64,000 nucleotides of DNA, from assembly GCF_932526225.1 (NCBI RefSeq), contig NC_064034.1, forward strand, positions 808,501 to 872,500, given 5' to 3'. This DNA is from Nematostella vectensis (Eukaryota; Cnidaria; Anthozoa; Actiniaria; Edwardsiidae). The notes below the pieces were generated by a model. It made no database searches. It was given only the letters and a program-made list of their open reading frames with translations, and was not told where the DNA came from. This document shows positions 48,901 through 58,596 of this stretch, piece by piece. Made by a program: the position numbers and the translations under genes. Every line of letters starts with the position of its first letter. The stretch's first letter is position 1.

Positions 48901-51900
48901 TTCTTCATTTCTTATTTGTTTTTGAATGAAGATCAATCTTGCTTTTTAACTTTCCCCTCTGTAGCCCGAAAATGTTCGGTTTCTCCAGTTAGCTCTCTAT
49001 CAAGGCAGACCAAAGGAAAAGGCTGTGTCTTTGACCCTGGTAAGCATGAGCATGCGTTTGTGGAACATTTAAGTAAAAAAATGTAGATATCAACGAGAAA
49101 ATGTTTATTAGATTTTCCACAATTTTAGGAAATTCAAGCTGCTGATAATCCAGCCCTGGCTAAAGACTGCACTGACCCGGCTGTTTTTTGCACAGCATTT
49201 AAGAAAAATAGGTTTTATATCTTCTCCTCACGAGGACCAGAAATGAGGTAAAGTGTGTAATTTTACAGTTCTTGAAAACAATACAATACTGTCACTTTGT
49301 CTCTGAACCTGGTTTACAATTGCAAAGAAATGTCTGTTAGCTTCTTAAACTATGATAGTTGCAGTTGGCAGCCCATGGCCGTAGGCGGCAATACCATCGA
49401 TCGGGTGCAGTTGTTCAAGCTGCTTGGCGTTCTCATATCCTGTGACTTGACATGGGTTGCGCACTGCGACTTCATAATTAAAAAGGCTAACAAAAGGCTT
49501 TATGCTCTAAGAGTACTTAAGAAATGCGGCCTGGATGCCATAGAGCTGATAACAGTCTACCGGTCACTTATCAGATCGGTCATTGAATATGCGTCTGCAG
49601 CCTTTGCGAACCTTCCAAATTATCTGTCTGACGCCCTAGAGAATGTTCAGAGGCGTGCGCTCAAGATCGCTTTCCCAGGTAGTAGTTATGAGGGCTCACT
49701 CACGCTTGCAAACCTTCCAACGTTGCACGAGCGAAGAAATATCGCATGCCAGCAATTCGTTTCCAGAATCAATCCAGAGAATCCTCTTTTTCCTATCATT
49801 AAAGGGCGTCGCATTACGCATGATCCAGGTTATAATCTCAGGTCTAAATCTAAATCGTATCAGAGGCCTACTAATACTAGTCGTTTCAACGAGTTCGTTA
49901 CTGTTAAATACGCTAATTACATTTAAATTAATTGTACTTTGTTGTAGTGCTTACTTGTATCTCTGACTCACCTGTAATCCAGTCTATACTGCGAAAGGTT
50001 GAATTAAACTCATTATTAAACAATTAGATTCACATGTAAGTAACTGTCTTACAGTCTACTTGTCATGTCTACTTGTCATGTCTACTTGTCATGTCTACCA
50101 TCATGAGTGCTTGTGAGTGCAGAGCTGTAGCCAGTCTTAGGAGAACCAAAGATCCTTGCTTCGATCATAGTCAAGTCAAGTCACTTGACTAGTGAAGAGC
50201 TCTTTCAGTCATTTGCCTTGGCTATGATCACATTGTCTTTGTTATAGTAACTTCAAAGGGAATAGCTTATTTCTGGCTTTACTCCTGAAATGTGTAGGGG
50301 AGAGGTTCACACACTAAACATGGACCATGCAGCATATATTTTGTATCATGGAGCTATTATTTTAAAGTAATTGAGGTCACTAAGGCCTAAGTTTTCTTTT
50401 TTCTTCATGTAGTGGTGAAAGTGAGAGAGATATTTTCAATGAGAAGCCATCTAGAGAGGAAATCATGGCAGCCACACAAGTAAGTATGACATGAATTTAA
50501 CAAGACAGAGTTGCATAGTCATATTAATCATCATTAACATCATTTTACTCTCAACCCCCAGTTTGTTTCTCTAAAATTATAATGAAATGACCAGTAGAGA
50601 CGTAACTGTGCCCCTAGTTTTTTAATGTCTCTGTGTTGCCCCACCACCCCCAGTAATTCAAGGCCTGTTGGCCGGTGGTCATTATCACTATCGGCTTTCA
50701 CAAAATCACCAAGGCCATGGTCTTTCCAACGTGAACTAAGGTACTCCAATCAGCCATGATTAGGCCATGGTCAGGCCATGGTCATTCCAACGTGAACTAA
50801 GGTACTCCAATCAGCCATGATTAGGCCATGATTAGGCCATGGTCAGTCCAACGTGAACTAAGGTACTCCAATCAGCCATGATTAGGCCATGGTCATTCCA
50901 ACGTGAACTAAGGTACTCCAATCAGCCATGATTAGGCCATGGTCATTCCAACGTGAACTAAGGTACTCCAATCAGCCATGATTAGGCCATGGTCAGGCCA
51001 TGGTCAGTCCAACTTGAACTAAGGTACTCCAATCAGCCATGATTAGGCCATGGTCAGGCCATGGTCAGTCCAACATGAACTAAGGTACTCCAATCAGCCA
51101 TGATTAGGCCATGGTCAGGCCATGGTCAGTCCAACGTGAACTAAGGTACTCCAATCAGCCATGATTAGGCCATGGTCAGGCCATGGTCAGTCCAACTTGA
51201 ACTAAGGTACTCCAATCAGCCATGATTAGGCCATGGTCAGGCCATGGTCATTCCAATGTGAACTAAGGTACTCCAATCAGCCATGATTAGGCCATGATTA
51301 GGCCATGATTAGGCCATGGTCAGTCCAACGTGAACTAAGGTACTCCAATCAGCCATGATTAGGCCATGGTCATTCCAACGTGAACTAAGGTACTCCAATC
51401 AGCCATGATTAGGCCATGGTCATTCCAACGTGAACTAAGGTACTCCAATCAGCCATGATTAGGCCATGGTCAGGCCATGGTCAGTCCAACTTGAACTAAG
51501 GTACTCCAATCAGCCATGATTAGGCCATGGTCAGGCCATGGTCAGTCCAACATGAACTAAGGTACTCCAATCAGCCATGATTAGGCCATGGTCAGGCCAT
51601 GGTCAGGCCATGGTCAGTCCAACGTGAACTAAGGTACTCCAATCAGCCATGATTAGGCCATGGTCAGGCCATGGTCAGTCCAACTTGAACTAAGGTACTC
51701 CAATCAGCCATGATTAGGCCATGGTCAGGCCATGGTCATTCCAATGTGAACTAAGGTACTCCAATCAGCCATGATTAGGCCATGGTCAGGCCATGGTCAG
51801 TCCAACGTGAACTAAGGTACTCCAATCAGCCATGATTAGGCCATGGTCAGGCCATGGTCAGTCCAACGTGAACTAAGGTACTCCAATCAGCCATGATTAG

Positions 51901-54900
51901 GCCATGGTCAGGCCATGGTCAGTCCAACATGAACTAAGGTACTCCAATCAGCCATGATTAGGCCATGGTCAGGCCATGGTCAGTCCAACGTGAACTAAGG
52001 TACTCCAATCAGCCATGATTAGGCCATGGTCAGGCCATGGTCGTGCGTTTTCTGTCATTATTGACTTGTTAATATTTTAGCCTCAAACACAGAGAATTTG
52101 CCTCGTTTAGTTTATGTTTCGCTTTGGTCCTATAATTGACTTCAGCCATACAGTATATGCCTTTTAATTCGAAAAATGTGTCAATATTGTGCCTGGTGCA
52201 GGGGTCAAACACGCCCGCGAAGCTACCAGAAATGGCGATTATCCACACGACTATGGGAGACCTGACCATCAAACTATTCTCAAAGGAGTAAGTTTTACAA
52301 ATAATTGCTTTTTTTTTAAATTTTAGGCTCAATTATTGAAAATCAGTCACATGTAACCCTTTAGAGTTTGCTACTGGCTGGGACTTGAACGAAAGAGAAA
52401 ATAAGTGTTTCAATCAAAAATTACTTGCATTACAATTGCATCCTAGCAGCATGGTCAGGCATCGAATTTTACATTTGTCAAGTGTAAAGGGACGAATGTA
52501 ACATTGGGTGGCATTATTTAGCATGAAAGAATTTTTTAAATCAGTTTTTCATCCTCTACTTATCTTCTGAAGTATACAGGGTTCCTGTGTCAGTAATGGG
52601 ACTGTTTCTTATGGTTACATTTTAAGGTGCCCTAGAACGATAGAAAACTTCATTACTCACAGCAAGAATGGCTACTACAATAGCAACATCTTCCACCGAG
52701 TCATCAAACAGTTCATGATTCAGACGGGGGACCCACAAGGTAGTTTGTGAGCCCATCAAACACTTTTTTATCTCCTCTTTAATGCGTCAGAGCCTATAAA
52801 AGTAGCTTGGTGTGACGGGCTTTAAGTTAAGGGTGTTGGCCCAGAACAGTTTGGATTATTTTCAGGGGCGTTATAACTTGTTCTTCTATCGGGTACTATA
52901 AATCCCTCTGCTGTTAAATAAGTCCTATTGCCTTTCTCTAATCCCTATTGGCGGAGGATGTGAAAATAAACGCCCATGTGAAGCACTCTGACTTGTCGGG
53001 TGAATTCACTCCCATGTGAAGCGCTTAAAGGATTTCTGACAAAATGCGCAGTTGGAAAAAGGGGCATTTTTACAAAGATTGTATTCTCAGCTGGTAGAAG
53101 CCCGTGGGTTTTCAGTCAATTGCTGTATTTTGGCCAGGGTATGGATGTATCGCTTTTGGAATCACGCTTCAATTGTGTCATTTGATATTTACTTTTTCAG
53201 GCGATGGTACCGGTGGTGAGTCCATCTGGGGCGGTGAGTTTGAGGACGAATTCCATCGTAACCTCCGCCATGACAGGCCGTACACCGTCAGTATGGCTAA
53301 CGCTGGCCCAAACACCAATGGCTCACAGTTCTTCATCACTGTAGTTCCCACGGTGAGTGAGTTATATACCCTGCTCTGTGTGCTAGACCTTTGACCTGCC
53401 CTGCGTGCTTAGACCTTTGACCTGGTCTGTGTGCTAAGCTCTTTGACCTGCTATGTGTGCTTAGACCTTTGACCTGCTCTGTGTGCTTAGACCTTTGACC
53501 TGCTCTGTGTGCTAAGGCCTTTGACCTGCTCTGTGTGCTTAGACCTTTGACCTGCTCTGTGTGCTTAGACCTTTGACCTGCTCTGTGTGCTAAGGCCTTT
53601 GACCTGCTCTGTGTGCTAAGCTCTTTGACCTGGTCTGTGTGCTAAGCTCTTTGACCTGCTCTGTGTGCTAAGGCCTTTGACCTGCTCTGTGTGCTAAAGC
53701 CTTTGACCTGCTCTGTGTGCTAAGCTCTTTGACCTGGTCTGTGTGCTAAGCTCTTTGACCTGGTCTGTGTGCTTAGACCTTTGACCTGGTCTGTATGCTA
53801 AGGCCTTTGACCTGCTCTGTGTGCTAAGCTCTTTGACCTGGTCTGTGTGCTAAGCTCTTTGACCTGGTCTGTGTGCTAAGCTCTTTGACCTTCTCTGCGT
53901 GCTTAGACCTTTGACGTGCTCTGTGTGCTTAGACCTTTGACCTGCCCTGCGTGCTTAGACCTTTGACCTGCTCTGTGTGCTAAAGCCTTTGACCTGCTCT
54001 GTGTGCTAAGCTCTTTGACCTGGTCTGTGTGCTAAGCTCTTTGACCTGGTCTGTGTGCTAAGCTTTTTGACCTGCTCTGCGTGCTAAGGCCTTTGACCTG
54101 GTCTGTGTGCTAATGCCTTTGCCCTTCTCTGCGTGCTTAGACCTTTGACGTGCTCTGTGTGCTTAGACCTTTGACCTGCTCTGTGTGCTTAGACCTTTGA
54201 CCTGCTTTGTGTGCTAAGGCCTTTGACATGCTCTGCGCGCTTAGACCTCTCTAAGTGAACGCCACTAATTTGTTGTTAGAATGTCTTATCGAAGAGAGGT
54301 TTTTTTATGTGAATTTAGAAAAGGGGCCACTCCTTAAGGATACCGTAGACCCAAGCGGTAATTACCCCGGTCGTCCCGGCAAAATCGCTCGCGCTCGCGT
54401 CGGATTAAAGCAAATACCAACAAACTATATATCAATTTAAAGCTTAATGATTGTACTTTCCTCCTTAAATAATCATTTTTTATACACGCTTAATTTTGAG
54501 TGCTTTTGCCTGGCCCGAAGTGCGAAATCGACCACTTTTAAACATGCGAATTATTTACTTACCCTCCCGTAACCTCCCGGGATCTTTCGTCATGTAACAA
54601 ACTGACCTGCCGTGTCTGCATTTGACGTCACACAGCCTCGTTGATTAATAATCAAGGGTCAAAGTAAGGCGTGGAATAATTTTGCTTCTTTGGCTACAAC
54701 GCGCTAATTAAGTCCGTAGCAAAAAAGCTATTGATTATCCGCGGCAGGGTGTGACAGAACAATATCTATACTAGACGCTTGCCAAGTTGCGCAGGAATCG
54801 GACGGTTAGAAGTGTACCTTCAATTCACATTTTTAGAGTAAGATGGGGTGAAATTTGATTGCGAGATATCGGGGATTGAAGTTGTGTAAACATTAGAGGC

Positions 54901-57360
54901 AGCGTGACAGTAATGACAGACGAAGAGCAAATAGAGCCGCGTATGGCAACCAATCACATTGCACGCTCTACACGCAGCAGGAAAACTGTACAGGACCCGA
55001 AATGATCCCAGGACCCGAAACGATCCCCAAAAGTACCCCAACTGATCCCGGGACCCGGAACGATCCTCAAGAGTCCCCGAAATAAACCCCAAGGAATTAC
55101 AGTAATGGACAACTAAAGGAATGTGTAAGGATTGGCTTTCAGTTTTAAAAACATATGAAACATTTAGCTTTGTTTGTGTTATTAAAAGGAAATTTACATT
55201 AACTAAAACTATAGTATTAAGATTTTTATATACGACTGCGGGGGAAATACAGTGGTTGAGTCAGAAATTGGGGTCAACTAACAATTCCTGTGATAGTAAT
55301 TTGAGGAGCCCGGCGTGGATAAATCATTTTTACATAACAAGCCAGAAAAGAAAGTCTTTACAGATGGGACATGCTGCTTTACATAGGAAGCGAAATGTTT
55401 TAAAGTTATTTTTTGGCATGTTTGTTTTCGGTGAATGAAAGACCTATCATATCATGAGATCATGCCGGGGTGTACGCACGACCACATGAGGAAATTCAAA
55501 ACTCACATAATATTGCTTTCACATTCTCTTAACATTTTGCATCGGTAGTAAAAGGGTTGTTCTAGTGTATTACTCAGTGTGCTTTTGTCATTCCATCTTC
55601 TCGGCCAAACCGGCTGCCTAAAATGTGTCGGTAAATATTCGCTCGTGTGAACAAGGATTTCGTGGTGAAATACATGTTTGGTTGTCAGATGAATATTAAT
55701 TTTTAGGGGTGATGTTTACCGGAAATGAGATTTATAGTGTCGGAGTCATGTGTCGGGACCGCAAAATGTTAAGAGTGTGATGGAAGGTCAAAAGTATGGT
55801 TGATCTGAGCAAAGCTGCGCTATGTTTATGCTATATTCCTTTCAGTAGCAATTTAAAGTTGTGTATTTGTTTTGGACTCTGTTTATGGGTTTAACGCCAG
55901 GCAATGTAATAAATAGAAGTATTGTGTTGGAATTTAATATTTTTAAGTCACGTTGTTTAGAAATCGAGTCGCTGTTAACCCTTTATTATGCTTCAAGAAT
56001 TGCAAGTATTTCTTCTGCTTTCCCTTTGTCCATTACCGCAATTCCTTGGGGTTGATTTCGGGGACTCCTCGGTATCGTTTCGGGTCCGAGGATCAGTTGG
56101 GGGTACTTTTGGGAATCATTTCGGGTCCTGGGATCGTTTCGGGTCCTGGGATCATTTCGGGTCCTGTACAAAACTCTTAGGCGCTCAAATGTCATAGCGC
56201 TAGTCGTGCAAGCGAAGGAAGATGCCTAGACCGAAGCGAGCTTGCACCGAAGAAAAGAAGAGCGCGGAAAACTTAAAAAGACCGCGAACGGAGACAACTC
56301 TATGTTTTGGGCTTTCTTCCCCGCTTAGCCTTCTTCAAAGGAAGCCAAGGATTCTTACTTAATCTTGGCGTAGTTTACAACTATGCAAAATTTAGAGTAA
56401 ACGCTTATAAAGTTAATATAAATACGGATAAATCTCGGATAAAACGTCGATAATGATACTGACGCGCTTGTATGCTAATTAGAGGGAAAAGCCGTAAAAC
56501 TAAGTTCCCCGGATGCTAATCGCGAGACTTTGAGCTAAGTAAACAGGATTATGGGATTATTGACGCCTTCGAGAATAACGCTACTCTCGTTCGAATTCGG
56601 TTTTTCTTGAATATCTGGCGGAGTATTTTTGTGGTTGGTGGTATTTTTTTTGCTTAGATCTAGAGTGTGCCTATTGTCATCGAATGACATAATAAAAAAA
56701 TTTCACCCGAAATGAAGCCATTTGGCTACGGTAACGTTAATTATGCTTTATTCTAAAATATAACAGTACCTTACGAGTAAGGTAAAGGAAACTAGCTATC
56801 AGTTTATTTGATATCTTGCGGGATAGTAACATAAATCCCCCCCTCCCCCGATAGCCGATGTCACATGTTTATCGCTAATCACGTGATTACTGTGGACGAT
56901 GTCACACATTTCTCGCTAATCGCTTGATTACTTTGATGATGTCACGTTTATCGCTAATCACGTGACGACTGTGGATGATGTCACGTTTCTCGCTAATCAC
57001 GTGATTACTGTGGATGATGTCACATGTATCTCGCTAATCACGTAATTACTGTAGACGTCACGATTCTCGCTGATCACGTGATTATTGTAGCCGATGTCAA
57101 ATGTATCTCGCTAATCACGTGAATATTGTAGCCGATCTCGCTAATGACGTGATTACTGTGGATGATGTCGTATGTATCTCGCTAATGTGATCACTGTGGA
57201 CGTTTTGTTTCAGCCGTGGTTGGATAATAAACACACCGTGTTCGGCCGGGTTGTGAAGGGGATGGATGTAGCACAGCAGATCAGTCTCGTGAAAACGAAC
57301 CCGAAAAACGATCAGCCCTACGAAGACATCAAGATTATCAACATCACCCTCAAGGACTAG
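42935..57360 (+). CDS. PPWD1: Peptidylprolyl isomerase with WD repeats
   Basis: Nineteen exons: 42935-43037, 43311-43413, 43553-43653, 44169-44264, 45081-45168, 46730-46832, 46933-47076, 47935-48009, 48133-48213, 48276-48369, 48496-48549, 48812-48855, 48965-49039, 49129-49247, 50413-50479, 52202-52287, 52627-52739, 53201-53352, 57214-57360. All phases agree; the sum is 1845 bp, or 614 residues (human about 646). The N-terminal half has PPWD1-type WD repeats ([52 protein letters not shown]). The C terminus is a cyclophilin domain. The catalytic set is intact: Arg, Phe, Met, Gln in [14 protein letters not shown], then [14 protein letters not shown] and the Trp and His of [15 protein letters not shown]1 is a nuclear cyclophilin associated with spliceosomes. 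The initiator follows an AAGATGGCGG context. Confidence 0.96.
43935..44170 (+). repeat. 49-bp repeat carrying a PPWD1 acceptor
   Basis: Five near-identical copies of GGCTCAATCATGGTTCTGAA, TGCACTGATGTCTTTTTTCC and CTACCTTAA. Each contains the pyrimidine tract, the CCTTAAG acceptor and the first eight exon bases (GCTCAATC) of exon 44169-44264. Only the last copy leads into coding sequence. Confidence 0.93.
45175..46675 (+). repeat. 25-bp minisatellite following a PPWD1 donor
   Basis: About 60 copies of GTAGATGGGTGTGTTGATAT plus AATAT. It starts six bases after the donor of exon 45081-45168 (GCATG|GTATGATGTAGATGGG) and its first unit blends into the donor-proximal sequence. A long minus-strand frame across it is an artefact of a stop-free 25-bp period. 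Units degenerate after about 46390. Confidence 0.96.
47077..47890 (+). repeat. 22-bp minisatellite carrying a PPWD1 donor
   Basis: About 37 copies of CATGGTAAGTGATCATTCTT plus AT, with AATCGATCA and AATGGATCA variants. The first copy is the real exon end and donor (ATCATG|GTAAGTG at 47076). Many copies keep a full GTAAGT and a TGATCA palindrome. Confidence 0.96.
48500..48735 (+). repeat. ~42-bp repeat of a PPWD1 exon end plus donor
   Basis: Five copies of TGTATGCGACCATGCTAGGA plus ATAAAAGGTACCGTC. The founding copy is the end of exon 48496-48549 (ATGCTAGGAATAAAAG|GTACTG), so each downstream copy carries about 25 coding-derived bases and a donor. Confidence 0.93.
49297..50030 (+). mobile_element. 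5'-truncated non-LTR retrotransposon, reverse-transcriptase C terminus
   Basis: A 209-residue frame (49297-49926) matches the conserved end of CR1/L2/Jockey-type LINE polyproteins: [54 protein letters not shown] and [16 protein letters not shown]. The catalytic reverse-transcriptase core and endonuclease are absent. It lies in PPWD1 intron 14 in the gene's own orientation. The open frame is undamaged over 209 codons, suggesting a recent insertion. The 3' end is probably in the AT-rich tail near 50030. Confidence 0.85.
50690..52045 (+). repeat. ~48/61-bp minisatellite in PPWD1 intron 15
   Basis: About 22 copies built from GAACTAAGGTACTCCAATCA, GCCATGATTAGGCCATGGTC and optional AGGCCATGGTC insertions, then AGTCCAACGT. 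The palindrome GGCCATGGCC-like CCATGG recurs throughout. Larger blocks (about 50950-51260 and 51430-51740) look duplicated. The array starts about 210 bp past the donor, so no splice motif is in the unit. Confidence 0.95.
53367..54250 (+). repeat. 26-bp minisatellite in the last PPWD1 intron
   Basis: About 34 copies of TTTGACCTGCTCTGTGTGCT plus AAGCTC or TAGACC. It begins about 14 bases after the donor of exon 53201-53352. Confidence 0.95.
54986..56168. mobile_element. Inverted-repeat element built from GGACCCGAAAYGATCC units
   Basis: The left arm (54986-55112) carries CTGTACAGGACCCGAAATGA, GGACCCGAAACGATCCCC, CCCCGAAATAAACCCCAAGG and AATTACAGTAATGGACAA. The right arm (56026-56168) is its inverted counterpart with one extra internal unit. 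About 910 bp lies between. No transposase was recognised in the interior. It could be a non-autonomous transposon or an inverted satellite block, and its ends are not defined by a target duplication. Confidence 0.65.
56857..57205 (+). repeat. ~36-42-bp repeat before the last PPWD1 exon
   Basis: About eight imperfect copies of GATGTCACATGTATCTCGCT plus AATCACGTGATTACTGTGG. Each has the palindrome ATCACGTGAT. The array ends within about 10 bases of the acceptor's pyrimidine tract (GTTTTGTTTCAG at 57202-57213). Confidence 0.85.
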
Positions 57361-57608
57361 ATAGGATCTACACACAAAGACGGGGTGCAAACAAGGAAGG
57401 AAATAGGGCAAGACACTAAACGACAAACGGTCGCCCTCAAAGACAAGGGTTGTAGACAAAGAGCAAACGCGCGCCAGAAAACGGGTTACGCGACAGAATC
57501 GCCAAAAGAAGATTATCGACAGCAATGTTAGACTACTGAGGATAACTCCATGCGGGTTACGGAGGATAACTCTTGAGGAGCAAGAAACCGTACACCGAAA
57601 GTAACGCT
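57361..57608 (+). other. PPWD1 3' flank or UTR
   Basis: Unique sequence after the stop codon, before the MITE. I see no clear AATAAA in this segment. Confidence 0.4.
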
Positions 57609-58041
57609 ATTTAGACCCTGTCCCCACGTATACGTTTTCGTTTGAAAACGCAACCTTTTTGTTCCGTTTTCAAAAAAGATCCGCGTCCACACGAAGCGTT
57701 TTCATTTTGATACGTCCCGTCCCCACGAAAACGCAGTAACGATACGAAAACGATAACAAGTTCTACAGCGCATGCGTACTCGCGCGCCAAGTGGACTGGA
57801 CCTGAGTTATCACGCTATCGTTTTCGAAAGGTTCCGTTTTCGTCCGTCCCCACGGCACCAAAGGGCTATCGTTTTCAAATTGTCCCACTCTGGAGATCGT
57901 TTTCAAATTGTTCCACTTTGGAGATCGTTTTCAAATTGTTCCGTTCTCGGTAATCGTTTTCGCGTTTCCGTGTGGACGATACCCGTAGCAAAAAGGTTGC
58001 GTTTTCAAACGAAAACGGATACGTGGGGACGGGGTCTAAAT
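57609..58041. mobile_element. MITE with GTTTTCGTTTGAAAACG-rich arms
   Basis: Begins ATTTAGACCCTGTCCCCACG and ends CGTGGGGACGGGGTCTAAAT. The arms continue through ACGTTTTCGTTTGAAAACGC and AACCTTTTTG. The interior repeats ATCGTTTTCAAATTGTTCC-like units. It has no coding capacity. Confidence 0.85.
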
Positions 58042-58264
58042 CCGCATTGTCACCAGTTTACTTCCGGTCGATTACGGAAAACGCGAAAGATATTTTAAAA
58101 TATTGAAAGGAGTGTGTTTATTTGAAGTTGCTTTGAGGATGTGATTGATAATTTAGAGCGGATGGCCTGTTTAATATCTCGGATTTTAATAGATTCTTTT
58201 GTCTTTTAACGGTTGAGGTTTCCGTCGGACCTCCGGAAGTAAACTGGTGATAATGCGGCTTTAA
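58037..58264. mobile_element. Second MITE abutting the first
   Basis: Terminal inverted repeats TAAATCCGCATTGTCACCAG...GTTTACTTCCGG on the left and CCGGAAGTAAACTGGTGATA...ATGCGGCTTTAA on the right, about 228 bp apart end to end. Its left end shares the TAAAT with the right end of the preceding MITE. Confidence 0.8.
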
Positions 58265-58596
58265 TACAAACCACTACAAACCGTGCTTGTTCACCTTTGT
58301 TTTCGCCTCAGAAGGAAGCGAGGACACGAAGCTAAAGGAATGTTAAAAAAACACCTGCAATGTTACAATTTTAAGTATTATTTTTAATCGCTGAGTTTCA
58401 AACATCAACGAATTTTGTACCACTAACAATAGGGGGTAAATCTGTATATAACTGAATGTAGCTCACAGCTAGCGTACAGAACATAAGCGCTATGTACAAA
58501 TTTTTTTTGTAAACTACCCTAAGTATAAAACAACTTCATCTGTTTGTGTGGCTTCCCGTCGCATCTGTAGGGGGTGGGGGGTGGGGAGGGAGTATA

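Noticed and set aside
57115..57525. 136-codon minus-strand frame
   Set aside because: Antisense shadow of the last PPWD1 exon and its flank.
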